The position numbers and the translations under genes were made by a program. Below the pieces are notes generated by a model. The model made no database searches. It saw nothing but the letters and a program-made list of their open reading frames with translations, and had not been told where the DNA came from. Source: Paenibacillus sp. ACRRX (GTDB lineage Bacteria; Bacillota; Bacilli; Paenibacillales; Paenibacillaceae). From it: a DNA stretch of 64,000 nt. The stretch's first letter is position 1. Every line of letters starts with the position of its first letter. Below are positions 36,130 through 45,000 of the stretch, one piece after another. Location of the stretch: the NCBI RefSeq assembly GCF_022346885.1, contig NZ_JAKRNK010000002.1:868001-932000 (forward strand). Direction: 5' to 3'.

Positions 36130-36684
36130 TTACTTACTTGTGTCAATCTCCGCTTGAATGCGGATAATTTCCGCTTCGGCTACGTCGATCTGCGTTTGAT
36201 AGTCTGCGACGACTTTACGGGACTTAGAGAGGTTCTCCTCTAGTCCAGAAAGGCGACCCGGAATCTTTTCTTCGCGTGCTTTCTCCTCGGTTATGGCGTC
36301 CACATAAGTCTTGATGCTGACGTTTTCAGCGGTAATGTTAACTTTAATCGAGCTGATGTCCCCACGAAGTTTTGCAATTTTGTTTGTCAACGCCAATGCC
36401 TCTTCACTTAAGGCATTTCCCTCATTAAGGACTGTTTTTCCCGACAAGGTAATCTTCTTCCCCTTTACGGTAAGCGGAGTTCCCGTTGCATCTGCGATGG
36501 CTCGGACAGGAACATAAGCAGATCCATTGATTATTGCACCATCTGCAATTTTCTTCCCGCCTTGTTCTACCACATATATACCGGTCACTTTCTCGCCTAC
36601 TAGATTTTTAATAGAGTCAGCAAAAATTGATGTTCCTCCGAATAGTAGCGCTCCTACTACAATACCTGATATAAATTTTTTCAT
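36130..36684 (-). CDS. Secreted stalk-domain protein with coiled coil, likely prophage moron
   Basis: 184 residues: signal peptide (MKKFISGIVVGALLFGGTSIFA), copper-amine-oxidase-like stalk domain (about 50-85, DGAIINGSAYVPVRAIAD) and a C-terminal coiled coil (about 130-184). AAGGAGGT fixes the ATG at 36684; a much longer frame upstream is excluded. Not a virion or lysis gene by sequence, it is probably displayed or secreted by the lysogen. It has its own promoter and a possible ribosome-site lock. Confidence 0.75.
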   Translation of the reverse strand: MKKFISGIVVGALLFGGTSIFADSIKNLVGEKVTGIYVVEQGGKKIADGAIINGSAYVPVRAIADATGTPLTVKGKKITLSGKTVLNEGNALSEEALALTNKIAKLRGDISSIKVNITAENVSIKTYVDAITEEKAREEKIPGRLSGLEENLSKSRKVVADYQTQIDVAEAEIIRIQAEIDTSK

Positions 36685-36690
36685 GTCCCT

Positions 36691-36747
36691 ACCTCCTTGG
36701 AAGATATATCTAATACTATTATCGGCCAAGGAGGTCGAAAGTTCCAA
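36691..36747 (-). promoter_or_regulatory. Internal promoter and ribosome-site-sequestering inverted repeat
   Basis: Minus-strand promoter TTGGAA (36742-36747), 18 bases, GATAAT (36718-36723). A perfect 10-bp inverted repeat pairs CCAAGGAGGT, the ribosome-binding site at 36691-36700, with ACCTCCTTGG at 36726-36735. The second arm lies between -35 and -10, so it is absent from the gene's own transcript and present only in readthrough from the tail operon. Confidence 0.65.
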
Positions 36748-36754
36748 TACTATT

Positions 36755-38818
36755 TTATACTGTGTGAGCATGCGTGAATCCGCTATATTCATTCCATGTG
36801 TGAACTTGTCCTGTAATGTCCTTAAATTGTGCTCCATTTCTAAATCCGTGGTTATGTGCACCGCCATTTGCGCTCGATGTTGGATCGCCTTTATTTACCT
36901 TTATACTAAGTGCACCGGAAAGCCCGTCTATCTGTGCCATTCTAATGCCTGTTATGTTTGGTGCATTTGTAAAATCCACATTGCCTTGAAAATAAATACT
37001 ACGGCCAACTGCCGCAAGTTGAATATCTACCACCGACGCAATCTGAAACAACGAATCCCCACCATTAATGTGCGCAACGCCGTTGCCGCCTGACCCCGCA
37101 AATGATATTGCACTCATTCCGTATAGGTCGTTAGAATCTATCGAAATCCTCTGGCGTCCGTTACCGTCATATGTTCGCCATCCACGATAGTCCATTTCAA
37201 CTCGCGCCCCGAATGCCGCCGTCCGAATGAGTCCGCCTGTAATCGTCGAACTTTCCATTGTGGATTGTGAAATTTGTCCCGTCAGTTTTATACTCCGCGC
37301 AATAACGTTTCCCTTCATATCGACTTGGAAAGGAGAGCTCGCAAAGTCTGCGTGTCCAGCCGCAATCCCTCGCGTATTAATCTGCGTAACATCGTTTCCT
37401 CCACCAATCAACAACGATACAAAACTACCGAGTTGTCCATTAATCACTTCTGCATTAATATAGCGCGGTGTAATCGCAGTCCTAGCGGTGGCCCCGCCAT
37501 CTGTCGTTAATATAATGCCATTCGACGTCATGATAACTTGATTGCGCACATCAGTCTTATCCTGCAAAACAATTCCACGCGTGTCATATTTGACTTCTGT
37601 TTTCGAATTGTTTATGTCAATAACAGCGATTCGTGCGAACTCTTCAAACGCATCCGTACGAATCCGTCCGCTGCTGAAGATATTGTCAACAACGCGCTTC
37701 GACCGTTCCAGGTCCGCGATAATGTCCTCGTAATCCCGCAGCATCACGTTGGCAACCGTTACTTGCGAATGCTTTTCGGTGGAATACGGATATTCCGTCA
37801 GCTCCGTAATTCTCGCGACAATATTATCTAGTCCCAATTCGGGGTCGATACAGCGGACGGTATCGCCTAGATTCGGCTTCGGCTCGGACTTGTCGAGCTT
37901 GAACAAATCCGCAGCAGACACCGCAACCTCCAACGCAGGAACCTCCTGCTCTCGTAATGCTTTTCGAGTTGCATCGAGTAACTTAATCGGATCTTCGATA
38001 TCCTGTTCGATGATCTCTCCGTCAAAGTAAGCATTAGTATCATTCGACCACGCAGCCTGATACGGCGATATTAAATAGTTAACCGCAAGCTTGCCGTCAA
38101 CGATAGCGCCTGGTACTTGTGCTAAAAGGCTGCGCTCGTCATCGGCTAATATTGATGCTGACTGACCGATCCATGTTCGTCCGTCCTTCATTTGCGCGAA
38201 CATCCGTGTCACAAGTGAGTTCGCGTCATCTTTAAAATTAGTAGACACGATGTTTTTACCAATACGGTACTGCAACCCGTTATCCGCGCCGATCTTCTTT
38301 TTTACGTGGATGCGGAAGTTATCGGGTTCCAGCTCGCAGCCGTACATCTTGATAACGTCATTGAGCGCTTGTAACGCATTGCCGCGACCCCAGTCCTTGA
38401 CATCGAATAAGTCAAATGTGTCATCGATGCTAAACGTGTACTTACCGCCTGTTGCCGCTGATATCGCATCGAGCAGCCGTGAGATGTGGCACCCGAATGC
38501 TTCCGAAATATAAGAACCATACGGCACCTTATAATCTGTCAACTTAAACATAACATGAGTACAAGTTATAGCAGCCGTCAGCTTGCGTCCATCTCGGACA
38601 CGCTGCCTAGAGTTGATAATGTAATATTGCCCGCGTTCATCCTTCACGTGGCCCTTGAGCTGTATTTTGTCCTTGAAATCGTCGCTCGTCATCGGAACTA
38701 AAAAAGACAGCTCATAATCGCTATTGAGCCGTCTTCGTCGTTGTATGCTATTTGGATCGACTTCGTTTAGGATTCCAACCCGTCGCAGGTTTTTATCATA
38801 CGATTGAAGGTGATTCAC
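36755..38818 (-). CDS. Tail-associated lysin/spike (prophage tail endopeptidase family)
   Basis: 687 residues. The first 330 or so resemble the prophage tail protein (Tal/gp18-like) hub: RRRRLNSDYELSFLVPM, a central LGDTVRCIDPELG barrel strand and DLERSKRVVDNIFSSGRIRTDAFEE linker. The C-terminal half has repeated beta-strand motifs (GLIRTAAFGARVEMDYRGWR, FAGSGGNGVAHI) and His-rich AHNHGFRN, as in receptor-binding or depolymerase regions. It lies downstream of the tape measure and Dit genes, as expected for the tail tip. Confidence 0.8.
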   Translation of the reverse strand: MNHLQSYDKNLRRVGILNEVDPNSIQRRRRLNSDYELSFLVPMTSDDFKDKIQLKGHVKDERGQYYIINSRQRVRDGRKLTAAITCTHVMFKLTDYKVPYGSYISEAFGCHISRLLDAISAATGGKYTFSIDDTFDLFDVKDWGRGNALQALNDVIKMYGCELEPDNFRIHVKKKIGADNGLQYRIGKNIVSTNFKDDANSLVTRMFAQMKDGRTWIGQSASILADDERSLLAQVPGAIVDGKLAVNYLISPYQAAWSNDTNAYFDGEIIEQDIEDPIKLLDATRKALREQEVPALEVAVSAADLFKLDKSEPKPNLGDTVRCIDPELGLDNIVARITELTEYPYSTEKHSQVTVANVMLRDYEDIIADLERSKRVVDNIFSSGRIRTDAFEEFARIAVIDINNSKTEVKYDTRGIVLQDKTDVRNQVIMTSNGIILTTDGGATARTAITPRYINAEVINGQLGSFVSLLIGGGNDVTQINTRGIAAGHADFASSPFQVDMKGNVIARSIKLTGQISQSTMESSTITGGLIRTAAFGARVEMDYRGWRTYDGNGRQRISIDSNDLYGMSAISFAGSGGNGVAHINGGDSLFQIASVVDIQLAAVGRSIYFQGNVDFTNAPNITGIRMAQIDGLSGALSIKVNKGDPTSSANGGAHNHGFRNGAQFKDITGQVHTWNEYSGFTHAHTV

Positions 38819-38828
38819 ACGTTACCCC

Positions 38829-39362
38829 CTAATACAAGAATTTATCTCGGTGCGTGATCCGCGTTAGTATGTTACGAGTGCTTTCGTTGTCTGTGTATGT
38901 TAGCTTGTTGACTCCTAGGACAAGATTGAAGAAATCCCCGTCGAACAAGTGTAAAACGTTCTGGCCGTTTAGTGTGACCGTCATCTTTTTCGTATCGATA
39001 ACAAGTCTATCGCCCGGCTTAAAATCCCCATTAAATTTAATCTCGTCAACGTGTGCATAAGTTACATCAACGCTAAATTCCGTTGCAGTGTCGGCAGTGA
39101 CTGACAATAGCCGCTCGCGCACCATTCGCGCCATTAATTCCGTTGCCGTCTCTAACGGCTGAGAGAGAAGTGTTATCTCACGTGTCAGTGCGAATTGAGA
39201 TTCGGTAGCACTGTCAATAACTACGGACACTGGAATATCTACGTTTAACCTTGCGATAGCTTCCGTCGCTGTTTCTATGACCACGGTCAAAAACGTTTCA
39301 ATGTACCGGATTCGATTAAACGGTGCAAGATTAAACGGCGTTAGGTTAAACAATTTGAACAC
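38829..39362 (-). CDS. Distal tail protein C-terminal-like, with TATE repeats
   Basis: 177 residues. The last 75 (FNGDFKPGDRLVIDTKKMTV, GQNVLHLFDGDFFNL, GVNKLTYTD) look like the C-terminal domain of siphovirus Dit proteins. The first 100 carry four near-repeats with the core TATE (IETATEAIARL, IDSATESQFAL, LETATELMARM, ADTATEFSVDV). The normal N-terminal part of Dit is in a separate gene at 41,542-42,093. Confidence 0.6.
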   Translation of the reverse strand: MFKLFNLTPFNLAPFNRIRYIETFLTVVIETATEAIARLNVDIPVSVVIDSATESQFALTREITLLSQPLETATELMARMVRERLLSVTADTATEFSVDVTYAHVDEIKFNGDFKPGDRLVIDTKKMTVTLNGQNVLHLFDGDFFNLVLGVNKLTYTDNESTRNILTRITHRDKFLY

Positions 39363-39378
39363 CCCCGCCCATAATAAA

Positions 39379-39402
39379 AGCGCCTACCGGTTAGATGGCG
39401 CT
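39379..39402 (-). terminator. Hairpin at a late-gene boundary
   Basis: Stem AGCGCC / GGCGCT with 12-base loop followed by TTTATT on the minus strand. Confidence 0.55.
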
Positions 39403-39584
39403 CACTGTGCATTCGGACTGTCTGGTGTTATATCCGGTCGTTCCGCATATACATGCGCTTCGACTCTCGTCTCATTAGTTGGTGCAAGTTTGTAGGAACT
39501 TACAATTCCCTTGATGTCTCCTTCACCGCTGTCATGACGAGTAATACACGCTCTTGCGATTACGCGTATCTGAAAGTCTTTCAT
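39402..39584 (-). CDS. Small phage protein in the tail-fibre region
   Basis: 60 residues (KDFQIRVIARACITRHDSGEG, HVYAERPDITPDS). Its stop codon abuts a hairpin. AGGAG lies upstream. Function unknown. Confidence 0.55.
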   Translation of the reverse strand: MKDFQIRVIARACITRHDSGEGDIKGIVSSYKLAPTNETRVEAHVYAERPDITPDSPNAQ

Positions 39585-39598
39585 ATTGCAGCTCCTTT

Positions 39599-39976
39599 CT
39601 ATTGGGCCATTATCTCGGCTATTGTTAGTTCTAAATCTGAAACTCTCGCCTTAGTCTGTGCAACCTCTTCCGATAAGGGCTTTCGATAAACTGGCTCTGG
39701 TTTTGGCTGGTTTGGATCTGGGTAACTAAACTCCAATTTCTTTGTGACTGGATTAACTCGGTAACCAACGCACTCAGCAAAGTCCTGAGCATACTGATCT
39801 GGCTCTAGTTCAATCACATCAAACGTAATGCGATTTCGCTCAGACAATGGCTTATATCGTTCTATATCAAGGTCAACGCTAGGAACCTCTGTTAACCACA
39901 TATCTGTAAAATTACCACTCTCAAAAAACACTGATCCTGTCACTTTGTCAAAATATAATCTTCGTGGCACAAACAT
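39599..39976 (-). CDS. Phage tail-fibre accessory protein, XkdW-like layout
   Basis: 125 residues. A beta-rich start (MFVPRRLYFDKVTGSVFFESG), then a Pro-rich stretch (YPDPNQPKPEPVY) and a short coiled coil (EEVAQTKARVSDLELTIAEIM). It lies directly after the fibre gene, the usual site of fibre-assembly or XkdW-type genes. AAGGAGG supports the ATG at 39976. Confidence 0.55.
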   Translation of the reverse strand: MFVPRRLYFDKVTGSVFFESGNFTDMWLTEVPSVDLDIERYKPLSERNRITFDVIELEPDQYAQDFAECVGYRVNPVTKKLEFSYPDPNQPKPEPVYRKPLSEEVAQTKARVSDLELTIAEIMAQ

Positions 39977-39987
39977 AATAGGCCTCC

Positions 39988-41115
39988 TTATGCATAAGCT
40001 TCCCATGACCATTCGATATTACTATTCTCGTTAGTGCTACATGTGAATCCGTTTGCTACATAACCAAATCCGCTGAATAGACTAACGGATGGAGTAGATC
40101 CGAAATAATAATGACGTTTTGCTTGTAAAAAGTTATCCATGTAATAGCTCGAGTCGCCATAGCTTCCCCAAACCAGAATGCGATTTGGTGGAAATGATAG
40201 GCCTGCCACATGAATATTACTTCCGGTATATTTACCAGTTGCAAACTTTTTCCCTTCAATTAGAATACCTGTCATATTTAGAACTTGTATACCATCACGT
40301 AGATTTTCCGGTCGCAAGTTAGGTATCGGATAAGAGACCCAAGACTGACCGTCATAGTAGCCCCATATTGGCTTTATAAATATCCTATCACCTGATGCGA
40401 GTTCTGCTGCTGCTCCAGGCATGTGATAATTCTCTGCCGAACGGTTAGGCATCGCCCCCGCCGTACCTGCAATCGAGTTACCCACGAGGACAGTGTTAGA
40501 ATCAACAGGAACGCCCTTCACCGTGATTGGTCCGTCATAGATTCCCGCACTTTTAACGATGTCAGTTGGCCCCGGCGTGATAGTCTGCGCCCCAGTCGCC
40601 TGTACTGGAAGTGATCCCGTTTTTTTCGCTCCACCCGAGTACATAGTCTTACCTGCGCGCAGGTCCGCGGCCGTTGCTGTTGCATCTTTGGAAATGTTTC
40701 GTACATTCGTTGCCATTACCGCAAACTCAGCCGTGCTGCCCGTAGATTGTCCCATGTCAGTAATGGCGGCAGCTACTTCCGTTTTTCCGCTACTGACAGA
40801 TGTAAAAGTTTCGGCAATGTTCTGGCGCATAGCATCGTAATCATACGCAGTAAAGTACCTCGCTACCTTTGCACCTGCGCTCCACGATTTAGCAACGCTC
40901 TGAAAAGCGCGTTCAACTGTAAGTGTTTTTTCGTTTATTGCGGTGTATCGGATCGTCTCGGCAGTTTCGTCGCTACCTATCGTAAGCAAATTTGGAGCCG
41001 CAGGAATCCCCGTCACACTGACTAATGAGATTGTCGTGTCACTCGCTGATATAGCCGCAGCAAGCTCGGTACCTGGACTGTTGACCACTGCGGGATACAT
41101 CGGTAATTGTGCCAT
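39988..41115 (-). CDS. Phage tail fibre / baseplate protein
   Basis: 375 residues. N-terminal repeats of small beta-domains (SASDTTISLVSVTGIPAAP, ETAETIRYTAI) are typical of virion-attached fibre shafts. The C-terminal part is Gly/Tyr/Ser-rich (WGSYGDSSYYMDNF, NRILVWGSY) and likely the receptor-binding end. The final residues NSNIEWSWEAYA are a common fibre terminus. Confidence 0.75.
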   Translation of the reverse strand: MAQLPMYPAVVNSPGTELAAAISASDTTISLVSVTGIPAAPNLLTIGSDETAETIRYTAINEKTLTVERAFQSVAKSWSAGAKVARYFTAYDYDAMRQNIAETFTSVSSGKTEVAAAITDMGQSTGSTAEFAVMATNVRNISKDATATAADLRAGKTMYSGGAKKTGSLPVQATGAQTITPGPTDIVKSAGIYDGPITVKGVPVDSNTVLVGNSIAGTAGAMPNRSAENYHMPGAAAELASGDRIFIKPIWGYYDGQSWVSYPIPNLRPENLRDGIQVLNMTGILIEGKKFATGKYTGSNIHVAGLSFPPNRILVWGSYGDSSYYMDNFLQAKRHYYFGSTPSVSLFSGFGYVANGFTCSTNENSNIEWSWEAYA

Positions 41116-41127
41116 CTAAACGCCTCC

Positions 41128-41526
41128 TTATTGCACGAATCGAACGACTGTGCTGTCTTTTAGAAACTTCGGTTTGTCTCCACTCTGAATCGTTCGTGGG
41201 TTTGGAATCGGCGCAGACCATAATAGATTACCGCCTGTCGCCGCTGTTCGAAGTCCGACATGTGTTATCTGCCCCCAATCCGCAGCAGCAATGGGAAACT
41301 CGATATCAGCCAAGTTTTTAACTGTCTGCTTGCCGCCCTCGACCGCAGGAGCCGAAAAAGTAATCGGCATACGAGTATAGCCACCTCCAGTGACTTCCGT
41401 GCCTGTATCCGCCTGAGTCGGATCAGATGTATATAGAGCAAGAAAGACGGCCGCAGGCGGAGTGAACGCCGTGTTACGAAGTGCTGCGTTCAGCATTGCC
41501 GCAGATAGCCAATTCGATATATTCAT
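41128..41526 (-). CDS. Phage tail fibre-like protein
   Basis: 132 residues; AVFLALYTSDPTQADTGTEVTGGGYTRMPITF and LRTAATGGNLLWSAPI match a common small virion-protein family annotated as tail fibre protein in siphophages. Sits between Dit N-part and the main fibre gene. Confidence 0.75.
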   Translation of the reverse strand: MNISNWLSAAMLNAALRNTAFTPPAAVFLALYTSDPTQADTGTEVTGGGYTRMPITFSAPAVEGGKQTVKNLADIEFPIAAADWGQITHVGLRTAATGGNLLWSAPIPNPRTIQSGDKPKFLKDSTVVRFVQ

Positions 41527-41541
41527 AATTCGTTCCCCTTT

Positions 41542-42093
41542 CTAAATCGTGTACTCGTTTGTAATTCGGAAATTACGAATCGTATTGGTCCCAATATTGG
41601 TTAAAACAATGGCCGGCTCCGCCTGTACATCACCGTTCGAAGTAATGAACGTTATTTCGGGTGAATGCGATATCGTAACCTCCGTAACCTTTTCGGTCGA
41701 TTCGGGCCACGGGTCGTTTGCTTTCAAGCTGACGTTGACCATACGACTCCCAACTTGTCCATCTGGCGCAAGTGTGCCGTTATACACCGCGCGGTAAATT
41801 CGGTTCGGCAAATCCGAAAACTCGACGGTGACTTCGCGACGATTGCCGTTAAATATCCGAGCGAGCAGCGCAAGAGTCCGGTGATACTCCGAAGGTGTTG
41901 ACGTAATTAACAACGTCATTTCGATTCGACGCGGATTATATGAACTACCAAACGACAACTCTCCGTCTCTGCCTGCGAGCTTTAAAGTTGATTCGTCGCT
42001 CTCCGGTAAAATAGGAAGACGCCGCTCATATAGAGCAGCGCCTATCGTCGAGAGCCACGTACCATTCACGCGGACATCATATTCGATTGTCAT
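41542..42093 (-). CDS. Distal tail protein (Dit), N-terminal portion
   Basis: 183 residues similar to the N-terminal ring domain of siphovirus Dit (YDVRVNGTWLSTIGAALYERR, LLITSTPSEYHRTLALLARIFNG, RMVNVSLKANDPWPE). Typical Dit proteins are 250 residues or more; this one ends at the point where the C-terminal galectin-like domain should begin (NTIRNFRITNEYTI). Its ATG overlaps the tape-measure stop by 4 bases. Confidence 0.78.
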   Translation of the reverse strand: MTIEYDVRVNGTWLSTIGAALYERRLPILPESDESTLKLAGRDGELSFGSSYNPRRIEMTLLITSTPSEYHRTLALLARIFNGNRREVTVEFSDLPNRIYRAVYNGTLAPDGQVGSRMVNVSLKANDPWPESTEKVTEVTISHSPEITFITSNGDVQAEPAIVLTNIGTNTIRNFRITNEYTI

Positions 42094-45000
42094 ACGGATT
42101 TCACCCCTGACGTACGTACTCGCGATGCCACTCGTTCGCGTTCGGAGTATAGCGTCTCCACATCCGCCTTGTCCTCGAAGACAGCGTCATTAACGCTCAT
42201 GTCGATGTGATTGACGATAGTCTGCGCCGATGCCGCAGGACGGTCATATCTCAACGTTGGTGCTGGAGCATTCAACATCGCGAACAATTTCGAGAGTTGC
42301 ATCGGATTAAATATTGCCTCTCCACCGTGGATGACCGCTTGCATCGGCTGTCCTACTGGACCAGGAACTACGCCGCCAACATCAAATGACGGAAGCTTTC
42401 CGGTATCTTGTGCGATACCATACTTGCTGCGAATCTCGATATTACGAGCGTTAAGCCTCGACATTTCCATAGCATCATTTCGAGACTTAGCTTTTGTCCA
42501 TGCATCTTTATTCGCATTGTATTCCGCTAGTTCGCTGTCATAAGAGTTAGCGCGTGATATTGCGGCCATCTTAGCGTTATACTGCGCGACAAACGAGTCG
42601 AGGTCTGAAAGTATCTGCTTGTTTGTTTCCGCGTTTGAATTGATTCGGAATGCAGATATCGCAGACTCTACCGACTTCACGTCGCCAGAAAAGTCGGAGA
42701 ATGCGGCAATAAGCGCATCATATTTCGCTTCAGCATCGGACTTTTCTTTATCAAACGCCTTCTCTCGCTCAGTCTTCTCGTCTTGCAGCGTTTGCTTTTG
42801 CTCATCGAGATTACGTTCGCGAAGGTCACGATTGTGTTCGAGCTGCATGCGTTCGATCTCTTTCGCAAGTTCGTCGCGTTCGCGAATTCCGTCCGGACCA
42901 ACTGCGGATTGAAGCAGCGCAAGTCGAGCGCGTTTCTCCGCAAGCAACGTTTCGTAATCGGCATCATCGTTACCTTCGCGTTCCTTCTGCTTGAGCCGGT
43001 CAATTGCCTTGATCCGCTCATCGTAATCGGATAGTGCCGCTTTCTTGCGTTCCTCAATCGCGTCGAGTTCGGCCTTTTTCGCCTTGTCTATATTCGTCTT
43101 CTGCGCCTTGTACAAGTCTTCCGCGACCTTTTGCGTATCCTTAACAAACGATTTTCGCGCTTGATAAAGCTGCTCATCCGCCTTTTTGTAAAACTCGGAA
43201 TCTTTGGCGTAACGATCACGAACACGACGCCACGCCTCGACTTTCATCTGCGCGATCTCGTTCTCGGACTTACCGGCCTCTTCCATACGACGCGATTCAG
43301 CTTCGATCCAATCTGACGAAGCGTCGAACTGCGCTCTAACAAGCTGCTTTCGCGCTTGATACAGTTGTTCATCCGATTTTTTATACTCTTCGCTATCTTT
43401 CTTGTATTTGTCGCGGAGCCGAGTCCAAGCGTCAATCTTCATTTTTGCGATTGCTTCTTCGGTCTTATACGAGTCCTGCATACGACGCTCTTCTCGCGAT
43501 ATCCACTCGGTAGAAAACTCATATCGTGAACGTGCGCTATCTTCGCCTAACCGTTTAATTTGCAAGTTGAGCTGACGTGCGTCATCAACCGTCTCTTTGA
43601 GGTGTTGCTTATGTGACGCTCGCACCTTTTCGTAAGCAGCGATTTGCCGCTCGGCGGACCAGTCGTACATATCCGCTTGGTACTGAATTGTAGCCAATTC
43701 CGCGTCGTACGCCTTCTTGCGTTCTTCTCTGGCGATTTCCTCTGGAGACTTTCCTTTCTTCTCCTTTTTCTGCTTATCACCATTTTTAGAGTTATCAATC
43801 TTGATAAACTCTCCGGAGGAAAGGTTTTGAAGAGATTTCTCCATCGACTTCTTAGCTTCATTGGCGGCTTCAAGTTGTTTCTTCTGACCTTCTAATTGCG
43901 TCTTGATTTCTTCGGAGACTTTGTCTTTATTGTCATTTATAAAGTTTGCCATTGAACGCTCAGCAAGCGGATCAACAAACCCTTCGAATTGACTCTTTAT
44001 TTCTGACTTTTCTGGACCCGAAATCGATACGCCAGCAACTGCACTTATGACCTCAAGCAATGCTTGATAGTTTTTTATTTGTGCCTCGATAGCCTTTTTA
44101 TTTGCCTCTGTGACTTTAATTTGGTTCTCGATCTGAGCTTTTGCTGCGGCGGAAGATGCCTCCAACATGTTTCTCTCTGCGCCAATTTGATCCTCTATAA
44201 CATCAATATTGGCTATCCGCGCACGACCTTGTGCGTCAATCTCCCACGTGAGATCGGGATATTCTTTCTTCAAAGCGTTGATTGTCTCGCTAAGTTCCGT
44301 ATTCTGCTCGTTGGTAAGTTTATTTTCCGAATTGAGCGCCTTATATCGATTCATGAGCGTGTCAACATCTTCGATTTGACTCCGTCTCGTCGCGAGAGAT
44401 TCATATTCGGCTTTATTCATTTGGTACATGGCGACGGAAGACTTGTCGATTTCTTCGCGCATACGACGTAGGTTAGTAGTCGCCTCTTCGAAACTTCCGT
44501 GGCCCAAGGTCGCCAACTGCTCGTCGATCTTCTCAAGCTTGGATTCGAGCTGATCCAACTCAGGAAGCGCGTCCCAATTATCGACAGATGATGCCTCTGC
44601 TTCGCGAAGTCTCTCTTGTAGCTCGATTCGTTCCTCAAGTAACGCCGCAAGTTCCTTTTCGGATTCTTGCAACTGTTTAACTTCGTTAGCACTACGCAAG
44701 ATTGGCGATCTTTCGAGTTGTGCGTTCATTTTCGACTGTGCTTCTGACACCTGCTCCGCAGCCTTTGCAGCCTCGCGAGCATGTGCGGTGTACATACCAA
44801 GCCCCGCAGCAACCGCGCCAATTGCAGCGATAGCCCAACCAACCGGTCCCATTGTAAGTCCAATGCCGGCAAGTGCACCCTCCAACACAGGCATAGCAAA
44901 CTTAATTGCATTTATTATCCCCAAGAGAGTTCCCATTGCAGCAGCAAACCCCGTCACCGCAACCCCTGCCGCGAACAGTCCGGATACTAGCTCTTTATTT

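Noticed and set aside
36684-36867. 61-codon N-terminal extension of the stalk-domain gene
   Set aside because: It overlaps the tail gene, and the signal peptide with AAGGAGG places the start at 36,684.
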